Of a stretch of 64,000 nt of DNA, positions 10,921-22,707 are shown one piece after another. The notes beneath the pieces are model-generated. The model was not told where the DNA came from and did not search any database. It worked only from the letters and a program-made list of their open reading frames with translations. The translations under genes were made by a program, and so were the position numbers. The DNA lies in contig NC_081406.1 in the NCBI RefSeq assembly GCF_030272615.1, positions 474,349,400 to 474,413,399 on the forward strand, written 5' to 3'. Positions within the stretch are counted from its first letter, which is position 1. Each line of letters opens with the position of its first letter. The stretch comes from Cryptomeria japonica (Eukaryota; Streptophyta; Pinopsida; Cupressales; Cupressaceae).

Positions 10921-12408
10921 TGTTAGTTCTGATACTTAATGTAAAGAGTTGATTCCAATAGCTAACAAGATGAGACGGGGGGGGTGAATCATACAAACTT
11001 AAACTTCCATAAAATCAACAGATTCAACCTCGGTAACTTATACTTCAGCAATTTAACCAAAAAATACTAAACCTGCAAACTTATGAACACATAATCATAA
11101 TAACACTCATAACACTAGATTTAACGTGGAAACCCAAATAGGGAAAAACCACTATGGGATTTCGGACCCACTAAGAAATATACTCTTCTAGAGTATGCTC
11201 GGTTAAAAGCAAATCCTGTTAAAGATTACAAACACATTGCTAGATGTGACCCGGTTAAGGGATTTCCCTCAGATCTGTTAGGATCTTCACTTTGTTAGAA
11301 GTGACCATTTTAAAGGATTTCAAACACTCACTTAGAATGTTACCTTGCTAGAGGGTTTACATATAAGACTGTTAAGTCCACTCGGTTAAGAGATTTTCTG
11401 TCACTTATAAAATAACAATAATAAAAATCTATCTGCAACTTCACATCTAAAATGCTAAAGCAGATTCCTTTTTGCTCAAAACAATCTAGTCATAAGACTT
11501 ATCTTGTCCCTTTGCTGGGCTTTCTACTCTATTATTCAAACAAGTCTTCAAGCTTCTATGCTCGGTAATCACTATGTAGCATCCCTGTGCATACACTTGC
11601 CCGCATATATTGTTTATTAACAATTTCTTATTTATAAACAATTGCTAACCGCTAAATCTCCTTGATCATATTTCCCATGATCAATCTTAGCCATCAGATC
11701 TTCAAACTTGACCGGGTTCAATGTATCCTTCTGATTTGAAAACATTTTACCTTACCTTGGGACTTGCATTCCCTTCTTGGAACTTGCATAAGGTTATTGC
11801 GGTTCAATCTGCACTGTAGATCTTCCTGTCGATTTTCCTTTGGCATAGATCCTTAACAAACTTCATGCACAACATACCAATCATTTATACATCTCTAGCT
11901 AATCATTGTCCTTCATTAAATAATGCTTTTATCCATCCCGTGCGCACTGTCATAAATCGGTTGCAACTCGGTAAATACTAAACTTTACTCGGTAGACATT
12001 TCGCCTTCATTAACCGATATTGATAACCCTAGGGTTTACCGACTAGGTTCATTGCTCGGTTGCATAGTATAGTATTAACCTTACAATCAACAACATATGT
12101 AGGATATCAAAACAATCTAAACATCATGATCTCATCATTGTCTAACTCGGTAATAGTTGCCCATTGAATAACTTATTCCTCCCTTTATTCATTACATTCT
12201 TTCTGTGTCTTTTACCGACATCCTTCTAATCAATCTTCTCAAGATATGGCAACATCATACTGAATCAGATAATCAATTTCTTGACATCAATGACAAAATA
12301 ATGTTATAAAGATAGTTATCATCCTTCTTCAGTTATAACAATAATCTTCAACAACCTTCTCAATATCCTTATTGAATATCAACAATCTTTCTTACTGTAA
12401 TGCCAACA
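10921..12408 (-). repeat. Copia1 5' LTR (right copy, 1488 bp)
   Basis: Same termini and body as the left copy. The G tract near the edge is shorter (10977-10984), and the 23-bp unit is present only once. In element orientation this is the promoter-bearing LTR, since the primer-binding site lies next to it. Confidence 0.95.
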
Positions 12409-12413
12409 CGATG

Positions 12414-14058
12414 AAGGTTAAAATTGAACCCCATGCTTTTTTGGAGCAACATTTCCAAATAGAATAGAAAATCATTGCAATGAAAAGTTAAAAAAGAACC
12501 CTTGTTTTTTGTATTTTCGAAGGGATAGGTATTATTCTCTCCCCTTCAATGGGTGATAAAAAAACCAGACTCTCTTCTTTCATGATTTTATTTATTTCTT
12601 GCAATTAAATCCTTTAGAAGGCCTGCCCTCCCGAGTTGCCCTTAGGGCACCATTAAGGTCGGTGAGAGGGGAATGACCTAAGTGGCAACAACTAAAGCCA
12701 AGTAATCCAAGCCACTATAAATAAATACGTATATGATGGAAATCATATGTGACGAGTGTTACATGTTGTCACAATAGTGTTATGCCTCCCTAAGTGCCTA
12801 TATGGTATGTTAAAATCTATAGAGTGTAACCTCTATAGACTAGGAGATCTCCCTCAATGGAGTGTAAAACGTTGTTGATTGTGACCACTCGAATGGAACC
12901 CTATCTAAACACCATAGAAATTATAAGCCAAACTGAGTCAGTAACCAAACACTTGTTTTATCACAGTGCAAGGGTGGGGAAGAATTTGCCCCCAAGACAC
13001 TCACCATATATCTCCCAAGATAACAGACCAATTAAGGAGCAATCTTCTTTGGTCTAATTTTTGAAAAAAAGCAAAAAAAACGGGCGCACCTTAGGGTGTG
13101 ACAGGGTTGTTTGAGCTGACGAAGTATCAAGATGTGGGATGTGGTAATACTTGTGACCTTTTGACCTTATGAGAGTGTATCTGATGTGATATCGAATGGC
13201 CCCAAATATTGAGAACAAAATGAGATCTTGAGAAAGATCCCAACATTCATGGAAATTTGAAAAAAATCCTTAAACAAATGTTCTTTTCATGGTTTTATTA
13301 TTTTAATGTGACTGTTGTGTCCTTTGGTACACTTCAACAAATTCAAAACATTACAAGAAACAAATCACAACCTCAACAAAGTCAAAGTTTCAGTATTCAA
13401 CAAGATCAAACAAAACCTCAACAAAGTTAAGTGTCAACATTAACACCAACGTCAGATCCAAACATTTTGCATAAATTCAAAGATGATGTACATGTTACTT
13501 TCAAGTGATCCTAGGTCCTAGGCATTAATTTCATGCATAAGTACCATTAGAATCATCACACAAAGTCCTCACACAAGTCATTTCACCAAATTGTCTTTCA
13601 CTCACTTAAGGTTTAGTGTTGCATTAGAGTGTAGGAATCATACCTAAGTCCATGGGTCTAAGAGGAAATGATAAGTTCCCATTTGAACAACCCAATTTTG
13701 GGCCAAACAACGTTCAATTAGAAATAATTGATGGTTTGAATATCCTTGCTGAGGAATTAATAATTGATCAAGACCAATACGACATATTCCAAGTTGTCAT
13801 AGATGATAGAGTTCGGAAATTAATACAAATAGACATAGACCTTGAAAATCGAATCAAAGAAGAGGCAAAATTTGAAGCTTTTCGATAATACATTGAAAAT
13901 CTTGTGTTCGAATTTCGAAATCCTCGATAGAAAGTCATCGTTCATAGATTGCATTGTCTGCACTTTAGTTTTTAGGATGTCATAGAAACATATTTAGTTG
14001 CATTTAATTGAGTCTTGCATACACATTTTAGAGAGTCGATCACTTTGAAACGATATTC
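12414..14058 (+). other. Tat1 leader after the Copia1 insertion
   Basis: The segment continues Tat1 from the point where Copia1 inserted to the start of gag. Part of it (about 12520-12760, with CCTGCCCTCCCGAGTTG near 12621) is clearly related to the Tat2 leader on the other strand near 33780-33860. It is non-coding except for a 78-codon frame at 13652-13888. No promoter could be assigned. Confidence 0.6.
13652..13888 (+). CDS. Small leader ORF, unknown
   Basis: A 78-codon frame begins MGLRGNDKFPF and ends with TAA. It is rich in acidic residues and isoleucine, with no membrane segment and no motif I recognise. It lies about 170 bp before the Tat1 gag start. I see no clear counterpart in the Tat2 leader. 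It could be an upstream ORF of the element transcript or chance. Confidence 0.25.
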   Translation: MGLRGNDKFPFEQPNFGPNNVQLEIIDGLNILAEELIIDQDQYDIFQVVIDDRVRKLIQIDIDLENRIKEEAKFEAFR

Positions 14059-16221
14059 ATGCCATTAACGCATGCTCAAAAGGCAAAAAATCAAATAGAT
14101 CCTAACAACGATTCATTGGTTAACCCAACATGGAATATGGATCTATCCACACAACAACAAACACAGGGTCACACACCCACAACAATGTCAACAAACACAA
14201 ATAGGATGCCTTGCATTGATGAAATACAACATAATTTGACAAAGGAAGAGTTGGAAGCAGTCCAACAAGATCCCGCGATACTAATGATTCTCAATGCTCT
14301 CATTAATAATGATAGAGACAAATATCTCACTCTCTTAGTCCAGAATGGAGCCAAGTTACCTCCAGGGGTAGATATTTCAAAAATATTGCCGCAAGGTGTG
14401 ACATTAAATCAAAATATACCCCAAATGCCTATTGCAACACAGACACAAGCAACAATTGCTACATCAACACAAGGTATATCTCAAAATGCCAATATAGCTA
14501 CAACCTCAACACAGTCAGTAGTGGCATCAACAAGTACCAATCTTATACCACTGACAACGCCCAACATGACACTGCAAGATCCAATGGCTCACAATGCTAC
14601 CTTGGCAAATATAACTCAACCCATAGTTTCGGTTAGTTCCACCTACAATAGCCAAAATGTGAATCAAGGGATAACTAGATTGGCTCAGCCAAATGTCAGT
14701 CCACAATTTACATACTTCACACCACCTACTGGAACTTGTGGTGTACAGTTACCTGGTCTGTCTTCATTTCAACAAGCTCAAATGTACTCAAATATTATCC
14801 CTTTTATGGGAAAAACTCATCAAGTCAATACACCATTGACCCAAATAGAGATTCTGACCCAACAAATGGAGAACCTTGAAAAGCAAGCAGGTAATGATAA
14901 AAAGAGCTACACAATGGAGGACCCGTGTCTGTATCCTTTTGACAAAAAATTATACATGCCACCATTTCCCCCACATTTTGAAACTCCAAAGTTTGAAAAA
15001 TATAGAGAGAAAGGAGATCCTTGAGATCATATTAGAGAATTATTCATGGCATGTATTGAAGTAGCTCACAATAATACATACTTAATCAGGCTATTTTCCA
15101 AGAGTCTTGGAGGGACAACATTGGAATGGTTTTCTCACCTTCCACCCAAAATTACTTCATGGGGAGTATTGGCTGAGTTATTTATATGAAAATTTGCCTT
15201 CAACATAGATAATCCAATTACCTTAATGGATTTATGTGCAACAAAGCAAAAAGAAGGTGAAACTTTTGCCACATTCTTGCAAAGATGGAGAGGCCTATAT
15301 CACAGAGGTCTTAGTCACATCCCTGAAGTAGAGCAAGTAGACATCTTCAATGAAAATCTTGTGCCTCCAATTAAATATCCATTACAAATGCAATGCCTGA
15401 ATAGTTTTAAAGATATAATAGAAAAAGGCATCAAATGTGAGAGAGGCCTATTAGAACAAGGGATATTGAAACACCACAAGGATAGTGGACTAATCACCAG
15501 CATAAACAATGAAAGGCCAAAATTTTGGTCTAGAAACAAAAAAGTCACAAATGATGGAGTTGTTGACGCACGTGTTGTAAATAGAGCTCAAACAATAGTA
15601 TCTCTACAAGGACTAGCTGATTTTGCCAATAAGAACCAGTCTCAGACAAACAACACCAATGCACTACAATCAAACAATCCAAGGCCACCAAGGATAGGCA
15701 CACCCAGAAGAAACTTTAAACCCCTCAGAGAAGCTATTGAATCTACACTGAAAAAGTTGATGCAGAGCAATGCCATCACTTTACCAGAAGCTAGGCCATA
15801 TGAACCAGGTCCATTTAAGCCTGCTTGGTGGAATGACAATGATTTCTATGAGTATCACCGCAATAAGGGTCACAAGACAACAAGTTTCTACAAATTGAAG
15901 AATCTCATCCAAGATCTCATTGATCAAGGTGACATTACTGTGGATACCAATAAGGCACCAAACATAGATCATACCAATTTCAAAGATCATTTCGTCAAAC
16001 ATGACAAAGGAAAGGCTTCTAGTTCTAATGCACAAAACAATACTGCCAATTATACCAATGTTGCATTCGATTATGCCATTAGCACACTAAGTGTAGGAGA
16101 TGAAATGGTAGCTACAATCACAGTGAATCCTAAAAGAAGAGATTGTGCTATCATCACTAGAAGATCAAAGGTCACATTACAAGGGGTGCCTTCAAATCCC
16201 CCTTCAATAACTGTCAAATAA
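14059..16221 (+). pseudogene. gag: Tat1 gag
   Basis: A continuous frame of about 720 codons is broken only by TGA at 15022-15024 and 15187-15189. The first 320 residues are Gln/Thr-rich and low in complexity. The central part has the gypsy Gag core (GDP, stop, DHIRELFMACIEVA ... LRLFSKSLGG-like block, then ETFATFLQRW). Near 15840-15930 is a zinc-knuckle-like YEYHRNKGHKTTSFYKLKN with the first Cys lost. Tat2 has YYEYHCIKGHDTQKC at the same place. Both nonsense codons stand where Tat2 or the family suggests Arg, so CGA to TGA changes are likely. Confidence 0.8.
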
Positions 16222-16851
16222 AATATGGTGGATCACTTGAAATGAACTCCAACCCAAATTTCACTATTTGAGTTATTGTGCATATCGCTAGCTCATAAGC
16301 CAGTCCTGGATAAAGCCTTACAAGATTCGGTTGTTGCTAGAGATATTGAAGAGAACACATTCCAATCCATGGTTGGAAAGTTGGCAGCTTCAAAGGTCAC
16401 ACTCATTGAAGAGGATGTACTTGCAAACTGACCCATGCATAGTGATCCCTTGCACTTGGAAGCTTTGGTTGATCGAAAAAAGGTTTGAAGAGTACTTATA
16501 GATGGTGGAGTTGGCCTTAACATATGCACTCTACATTTGATCAAAGCTTTAGGACATTCTAAATATTATACTGATTCTACCAAGAGAATCAATATCAAAG
16601 CCTATGATGACGAGGAACGCCCCTCTAAGGGTTTGGTGACTTTACCAGTACAAGTGGGACCAGCTACAACAAACATCACCTTTACAGTCCTAGACAAAGA
16701 ATTGGGGTACAATATGTTGTTAGGTCTCCCATGGATACATACAATGCAAGAAGTGCCATCAAATTTTCACCAATGTGTAAAGTTCCTATACAATGGCATA
16801 GAATCAATGTCCATGGTGACCCAAACCCTTTTCAACACTGTAATTATTTAA
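16222..16851 (+). pseudogene. Tat1 protease region
   Basis: In the same frame as gag but behind stops at 16219, 16243, 16429 and 16486. The motif VLIDGGVGLNICT corresponds to the aspartic protease active site; the DGG form is frequent in plant gypsy elements. It is followed by the flap and second half, ending MLLGLPWIHTMQ. Tat2 shows the same order (ILIDGGSRVNLCT ... ILLGQPWIHSLQ). A frameshift near 16800 moves the reading to the next segment. Confidence 0.75.
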
Positions 16852-18430
16852 GGGAAAGCACAAATAATCAAGTACCAAACAATCATGAAGCCCCTCTTCA
16901 CTTACAAATGGAATCATTATCAATTAAAGAAACAAAGAAAAATACATCAACCACATATTCTTTACATATTAAAGAATTTGGTTGTGGAGAATATTCCATT
17001 TCGAGTACATCAAATGACAAACAATCATCTTTTTCTCCCAGGTCTTTTGGGAAGCCTCATAACACAACATTGAAGCAAGATAAAGGAAAAGAGATAGTAA
17101 AGTATTCAGACTCTTGCTCTTTCATTAGATGGGGAGACCTACAAGAAGAATCTCTAAATGAAGATATCAATCACTGGATATACAAAGAAGAAGATGACAT
17201 GACACTACCCAGGGTACCTCTACATCAATATGGCAACGACTTCAAGATGTTACAAAAACATGGGTATGATGGCACCAAAAGATTAGGACTACAAAAGCAA
17301 GGAATATTAGAACCTGTTTTGCACATGAAAACCCAAACAATCAAGGCTTGGGATATAAACATCTATCACAAATAACAAAAGCCAGACAACATACATTGGA
17401 TATACTGAACAAGCCTAGGTTACCCTCAGAATACACACCTCAGAATCAGTCATCAACAAAGATGTATTTCTCTTCACCTCAGAAAAGAAAGAGAGCACCA
17501 AAATATCCTATCATGGAATCAGATGGTGAAGACATGATGCAACTTCTACAAGAATCTAGCATAGAGACATCTAGCAGTACAATGCCTGAAACATCCACAC
17601 AAGAAAACATGGTAATAGATATAGGCTTAACACCAGAAGATGAGGCAAATCCTTGGTTATTGTTAATACTTTTGCCAAGAGAAACAACTTCAGCTCCTCC
17701 ATTGAGTCAGATGAAGAAAGACTGATACCAGGCTTAAGAAGGGTATCCACAATACAAAGAAGATCCACTGATTTACAACATAATCAGTTAGAAGAACAAG
17801 AGTAGATGAGTGACACAGAATCAGAAAGTGAAACATATAGAAAGCATCATAGATTCTCATGACTATGAATTTCCATCTGATAATGAAGACAACCCACCAC
17901 CAATTTATGATGAAGACAAAACAAATCATAACCAAGTAGGCATGATATCAGGATCTTCTACGACAACGGGAGACAAATAATTACCCCTTATGCATCCATG
18001 TTTAATTGACTATGGGCAAGAAGGAAAGCCACAATTAGATTGGTTTCAAAATGATGAAGCCATAGCTGAATTCTTGGGTGCAAGGGACGGACTCCCTTAT
18101 AATGATCACAAAGCTGGCTATACAGTAGATTTGGATAGAACTGCATATTTTGGAGAAGCAAGTTCCTCTCCTAATCACGACAATGGTAATAAAGTAGAAC
18201 ACATAATGGATGCTCTACCTATTGATAAAGAATAGTCAAGATTATTGGTAGAATAAACTGAGGAAATCAACATCGGCGATGTTGAGAAAGTTCGTAACAT
18301 TCACCTAGCAAAATCCCTAGATCCAGTAGAAAAAGAGAAATTTATCAAAAAATTAAAAAAAAGACCAACCAATTTTGCATGGTCTTATGCAGATATGTCT
18401 GGATTAGATCAATCATTTCACAACATATAA
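16800..18430 (+). pseudogene. Tat1 linker with G-patch-like segment, up to pre-RT
   Basis: The frame 16731-17375 carries GDPNPFQHCNYL, a low-complexity stretch, and near its end MLQKHGYDGTKRLGLQKQG, which resembles a G-patch (glycine-rich nucleic-acid-binding motif). After a frameshift near 17345 the frame continues GYKHLSQ and runs to 17725, then 17990-18235. After further stops it reaches TNFAWSYADMSGLDQSFHN at about 18420. In Tat2 the same FAWSYADMLGLDPD leads directly into reverse transcriptase; here it ends and pol is missing. Confidence 0.65.
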
Positions 18431-18799
18431 TTGCATATCATTATTCCTTACTCATATAGTTGCATCAATAAAACATGATGATTGTCTAAGTTGTTCACCT
18501 GTCTGGACTGAAAGGAACAAAGGTCGTCTCATTTCCTAGATACTTGTTCATGAAGTCCTTAGGAGGTCTTTAGTCATTCATCTTCAACGTCACATTGTGA
18601 TTAAACTTTATCCTTGGTTGGGTAGAGGTTTCATTATCAAGTCTTGTTACCCAAAATCTATCAATTTCTATATCTCACACATTAATCAAAAGCTGTAAGT
18701 CATTACCGATACCTAGTTGGTCATGTGGCTAGTGAAAAAACCAATATTTTTCTTCAGTGTCACTGTAAATGTCATACCCAAGTAGGTTTCATTACTTAC
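18431..18799 (+). other. Tat1 non-coding segment left of Tat2
   Basis: After the point where the pol region has been lost, about 370 bp of AT-rich non-coding DNA follow. They end at the target site CTTAC of Tat2 and continue at 36038. No open frame or domain is seen. Confidence 0.55.
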
Positions 18800-20077
18800 T
18801 GAAGAGGTAAAAATGTAGCAAGGTGAGATTAGACAGTTAGTATGTAAACAAGGCATTCAAACACATCAAAAACATGAAACATTAACAAATCATATGAAAA
18901 CATAAACACAATATTTATACCTTTCAAGCTTATAGCTTCTCCTTTTGATTGAGCTTGTTGAAGTGAAGGCGCCCTTTGATGATGCTCCACTTGATATGCT
19001 ATTTTGAGTGATTTGAATGTGGTTGGCTCTCCAATATTGTGCACTAATGGGATGTGATGTATTAAGGATTAAAGGATGGAATGGCTAAGTATGGATGAGT
19101 GCTAATTTTGGCATAGTAAGGATATAACGATGATTTCTTGGGCACAAACTATCAGCCTGGATTTACTAAACTTGGAGATGATAGATGAGGGGATGGAGTC
19201 CTCAATTTATAGGAAGAGAGGAGGAGAAATGGAGGGCTAGGATTGACCCAAGATGGAGGGTCAGGATTTCTTGTGAGCCCACACAAGGCCCAAGAGGAGG
19301 TGACAAGACAAGTGTGGAGACCAAGAGATATTCCTTAAAGGTATTTCTTGTCTCCACACTCCTCGAGGTTCATTGGGAAGACTTTCCAATGTACCTAGCG
19401 AAGAACAAGGAATAATATATTCCTTGAGGGATAGAGATGAAGAATTGAAAATTCTTCAAAAAGGATGCTCATGGGTTTTGGAGGAATAAGGAGGAAATGA
19501 AAATTCCTTGGAGGATAGGATGCCTAGACGAATGTGAGATTTTGAAAATCTCACATTCACCTAGGAAAAGAGAATTTAAGGAGAGTGGTTGGATGGAAGG
19601 GACAAGGAGTTGACTTTGTGGCTAATCATGATGATTAGCCACTAGCAACTCATTAGGAGAGGGATTAGAAGAAAGATTAGGTGGGATTAGGGTAGATAAG
19701 ATTTGTAGGAGGATTTGACTAGGAGAGAGAATGAGTGGAGGGAATTAAAAATTAGAAGAATAATGCTAAGTGAGTTTAGGGAGTTTCTAGAAGAATTCAT
19801 TAGGTTAATGATGGATTAGGAAAAAGATGATTTGTAGGAATCACCTAGGTTAACTAATTAATTGAAATTAATTAGTTAAGAGGAGGAATTTGAGGAGATT
19901 TAATATTAAGGATTTTTAGAGGAATAAAAGGGGATTGATTTAATAAATAAATAAATCAATAGACTATAGTGACAATATTAATTATTATTAATTAATATTG
20001 AGGAGGAATTAAAATTTGGCAAAATTAATAAATTAATTATGTCAGGAACTTAAAATAATATTTTTTTAGTGTCTACA
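18800..20077 (-). repeat. Tat2 3' LTR (left copy, 1278 bp)
   Basis: On the + strand it begins TGAAGAGGTAAAAATGTAGC and ends AGTGTCTACA. In element orientation it starts TGTAGACACT, as do the Tat1 LTRs. It contains a series of perfect or near-perfect inverted repeats (19311-19360, 19530-19558, 19618-19642, 19850-19879), which are kept in the other copy. Confidence 0.95.
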
Positions 20078-20091
20078 TTTTGCCCCTCTTT
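20078..20091 (-). other. Tat2 polypurine tract
   Basis: On the minus strand AAAAGAGGGGCAAA stands directly before the LTR start TGTAGACACT. Tat1 has AAAGAGGAGCAAA at the same place (38676-38688). Confidence 0.8.
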
Positions 20092-21031
20092 TACGCGACG
20101 ACAAATTTGGTGGTGGGCAAAAGATAGAAGAAAAGAAATAGATGTCCCAGCATAAAGCGTGGGATGTGTATGCCCCCTCAAGAATTTTGTCGAAGAAAAT
20201 TGACGAAAAATTCTCGAAATGAAGAAGAAAGAATTTGAATGTAGGAGATAAGTGAAAGAGAAAGGGGGAGCAGATGTAGAAAAAATAGAAGAGAAAATAG
20301 AAGAAGAGAGACTGCAGGGGGAATGGGCTCTTGAGGGGTCCCATATAAGCCACAAAGGGCAAAATGAGGAGTCATTATTACACACAAGCCTTGGAGCCAA
20401 TCAGAGCCTAGAACGAGAGAAGGAGAGATGGATCGCATTCCCACACATGAGCATCGCGTCGAGAGGATCCGACGGTATGACAGACCCACCGGCTATGGAC
20501 CACCGGTATGTAGGACTATCCTCCTTTGTGGATTTTTAGGTTTAGGGTAGAATTAGGGCTTAGTTTAGGGCCAAGAATTGGCGAGGGGCATGTGTTGATC
20601 ACCATTTTAGCGCGTGTGCCTATGGGGTAGCACGAGCGCTAGCGAGTAGCGCGAGCACTCGTAGGCAGTAGTTGGGTAGAAATAGTTTTGGGGGGGAAAA
20701 GTGGTGCTTAGCACAGGTGCTTGTGCATCCATGCGGGCACTGAAGGTGTTATGCGGGTGCTCACGTTGAAGGAGGTTGTAGGTAGGGGATGGGTAGGCTA
20801 GGGTTTTTGTTAGCGCGTGCACCACGGTTTTGGCGCGAGCGCAGGGTAAATTAGTAGTGCGCTGAGGAGATAAGAGGTTAGAGATAGGTTTATAATTTTT
20901 GGGATAGGTTGAGGGTATGGCTGGACGCAAAGTGTAGAACAAGACTTGAGAACATGGAAAATAATGAATTGGGTTATTGGATGCAGGTTGAGTTGGGGTT
21001 GTTGACTTCAAGGGAGCATTGACCCGCTACC
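20092..21031 (+). other. Tat2 region between 3' LTR and PMD ORF
   Basis: Read with the PMD gene this is its upstream side. 20590-20850 is CpG-rich with recurring GCGCGAGCGC- and GCGCGTGC-like words. Several overlapping minus-strand frames at 20050-20500 are rich in Ser, Phe and Leu and look like chance frames. A promoter for PMD may lie here, but none can be pointed to. Confidence 0.5.
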
Positions 21032-22707
21032 ATGAGTTTAGATCGAGAGTTGTGCCCTGATGAGTTGGAGGTGTTAGCTGCTCTAGGGTTGCATTTTGTG
21101 GGCAGGTGGTCGAGGATACAAGCTCATATTGCGATAATGATGACATTAGTTGAGAGGTGGGATAGTAGGTATAACACCTTCTGTATTCCCACTGGCGAGG
21201 TGACAATGACTCTTCTGGATGTATGGAGGATCTTGAAGATCCCCATTCGCGGTGTCATCCTAGAGTACCATTTGGATGCAGCAAATTTTTATCTTCAGGA
21301 GGTTTGTGAGTATGAGACCCCACCGATGCTGGACAGGAGTAGGATGCACTTGGGTAGGGCGATGGGTATTCAGTGTATTCCTCGTTGGTACTAGTGATAT
21401 GTGGATTTTTGAGCGAACGAATTATACCTAATCTCAGAGGGCATAGATCTCTTGTTGGATGGAGCAGGTGTCTTTATTTCATGGTTCATGATGGCGTGCA
21501 GTATGCCTGGGGAGCCACGATGTTGGCTCAGTTATATCATGATATGCATCTAGTGGTGTATAGGGAGTATGCTAGCTTGTTTGTGGGAGTGATACTTCTC
21601 CATATCTGGGCTTGGGAGCATACTGTGGTTACTTGGCCACTAGGTATACATGACAGGTAGGACCGTCAGCCATATGTAGATAGGTACATGGGGCTATTGC
21701 ATTACACTCAGATAGGGTCCGTATGGTTATGGCGTTAGATTCTTGATGAGCTTATGCAGTTTACATGTCGGCCATTTTTGGGGTGTGAGAGATGGAGGGG
21801 GGATTGGCAACTACACTGGGCTGGAGTGGAGATGTGGATATTCGACAGGTCAGTATACATTATAGAGTATTATGCACCCTATAGAGTGGCGAGATGGCTT
21901 GGGTAGGTCCAGGACATAGTGGGGGACATCCCATTATATCCTCAGATTACAGGAGAGGTGAGATTTTGGGGCCCGACAGTGAGTCCATTGGAGGGCAGGA
22001 CTAGTTTTCAGATAGTGTCTCATTTGGTGTGGGATGAGCGGATGGGGGCAGGTGAGGATCCAAGGATGATAGGGGGATACAGGAGTTGGTGGGAGGGGAA
22101 CTTTCTAGTACATCTTACCATTCCTGGGGTATTGGAGGATGATGAGCTGCAACCGGCTGTAGATCAGGTAGTCGGCGGGGAGGATGACAGGCCAGGTGAG
22201 AGAGTTGTGGTTGGTGCAGGGCGTGGAGCTAGTGGACAACAGAGGAGGGTCAAGGTTGTATGTAGGAGGGATATTGAGGAGGGAGAGGGAGAGGGAGTAT
22301 CAGTACCAACAAGAGAGGCCGCATAGGGAGTGGTTCGTGGGGGAGAGGATGATGTAACCATGGATATTCCTAAGGCATAGGTGGAGGGGAGGGTCGGAGT
22401 ATCACCGACTAATCTTGACAAAGTGTAGCAGGAGAGAGATACAACCTGGGTGAGGCTCCACTCCCTTGAGGATGAGATATAGATAGAGAGAGTTGGGAGG
22501 GAGAGTTTGGAGGCAGAGGTGGAGTGGCTTCAGTGGGAAATAGCAAATTTGATGGAGAGCCTCCATACAACAAGGACAGAGGTGGATGCTTTGAGGGAGG
22601 AGAGGGAGGAGTCTGAGCGGATATTAGAGGAGGCACGGACAGGGACAAATATAGAGGCCCTACAAGATTTTCTTCATCAGCGGGATGATGAGATAGAGGA
22701 GCTATGA
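21032..22707 (+). pseudogene. Plant mobile domain (PMD) ORF, antisense in Tat2
   Basis: On the strand opposite to gag-pol. Frame 21032-21394 has ALGLHFVGRWSRI, ERWDSRYNTFCIPTGEVTM and TLLDVWRILKIPIRG, the recognisable N-terminal part of the aminotransferase-like plant mobile domain. Frame 21373-21660 continues (RSLVGWSRCLYFMVHDGVQY ... AWEHTVVTWPLG). After more stops, 21919-22326 carries the C-terminal part (IPLYPQITGEVRFWGPTVSP). Frame 22507-22707 is a coiled coil (VEWLQWEIANLMESLHTTRTE). So a single protein is broken by one frameshift and several stops. PMD proteins in plants include MAIN and MAIL1, which act in gene silencing; related ORFs occur as antisense ORFs in some Tat elements. Its role in the element is unknown. 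Confidence 0.75.

Larger units (their letters stand above)
4773..12408 (-). mobile_element. Copia1: full-length Ty1/copia LTR retrotransposon
   Basis: Two near-identical LTRs (4773-6290 and 10921-12408) flank a 4.6-kb internal region read on the minus strand in the order gag, protease, integrase, reverse transcriptase, RNase H, which is the Ty1/copia order. A primer-binding site complementary to initiator-Met tRNA adjoins the 5' LTR and a polypurine tract adjoins the 3' LTR. The flanks TGATG (4768-4772) and CGATG (12409-12413) form a 5-bp target duplication with one change. Coding is broken by five nonsense codons and one frameshift. The element inserted into the leader of Tat1. Its LTRs share motifs with the solo LTR and Copia3, so they probably belong to one broad lineage. 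Confidence 0.95.

Noticed and set aside
15315-16035. Minus-strand frames opposite Tat1 gag
   Set aside because: They are shadows of the gag frame, with no domain of their own.
20050-20489. Minus-strand frames rich in Ser, Phe and Leu next to the Tat2 LTR
   Set aside because: Three overlapping frames in different phases, one of which runs into the LTR. This is typical for the complement of purine-rich DNA, not for genes.
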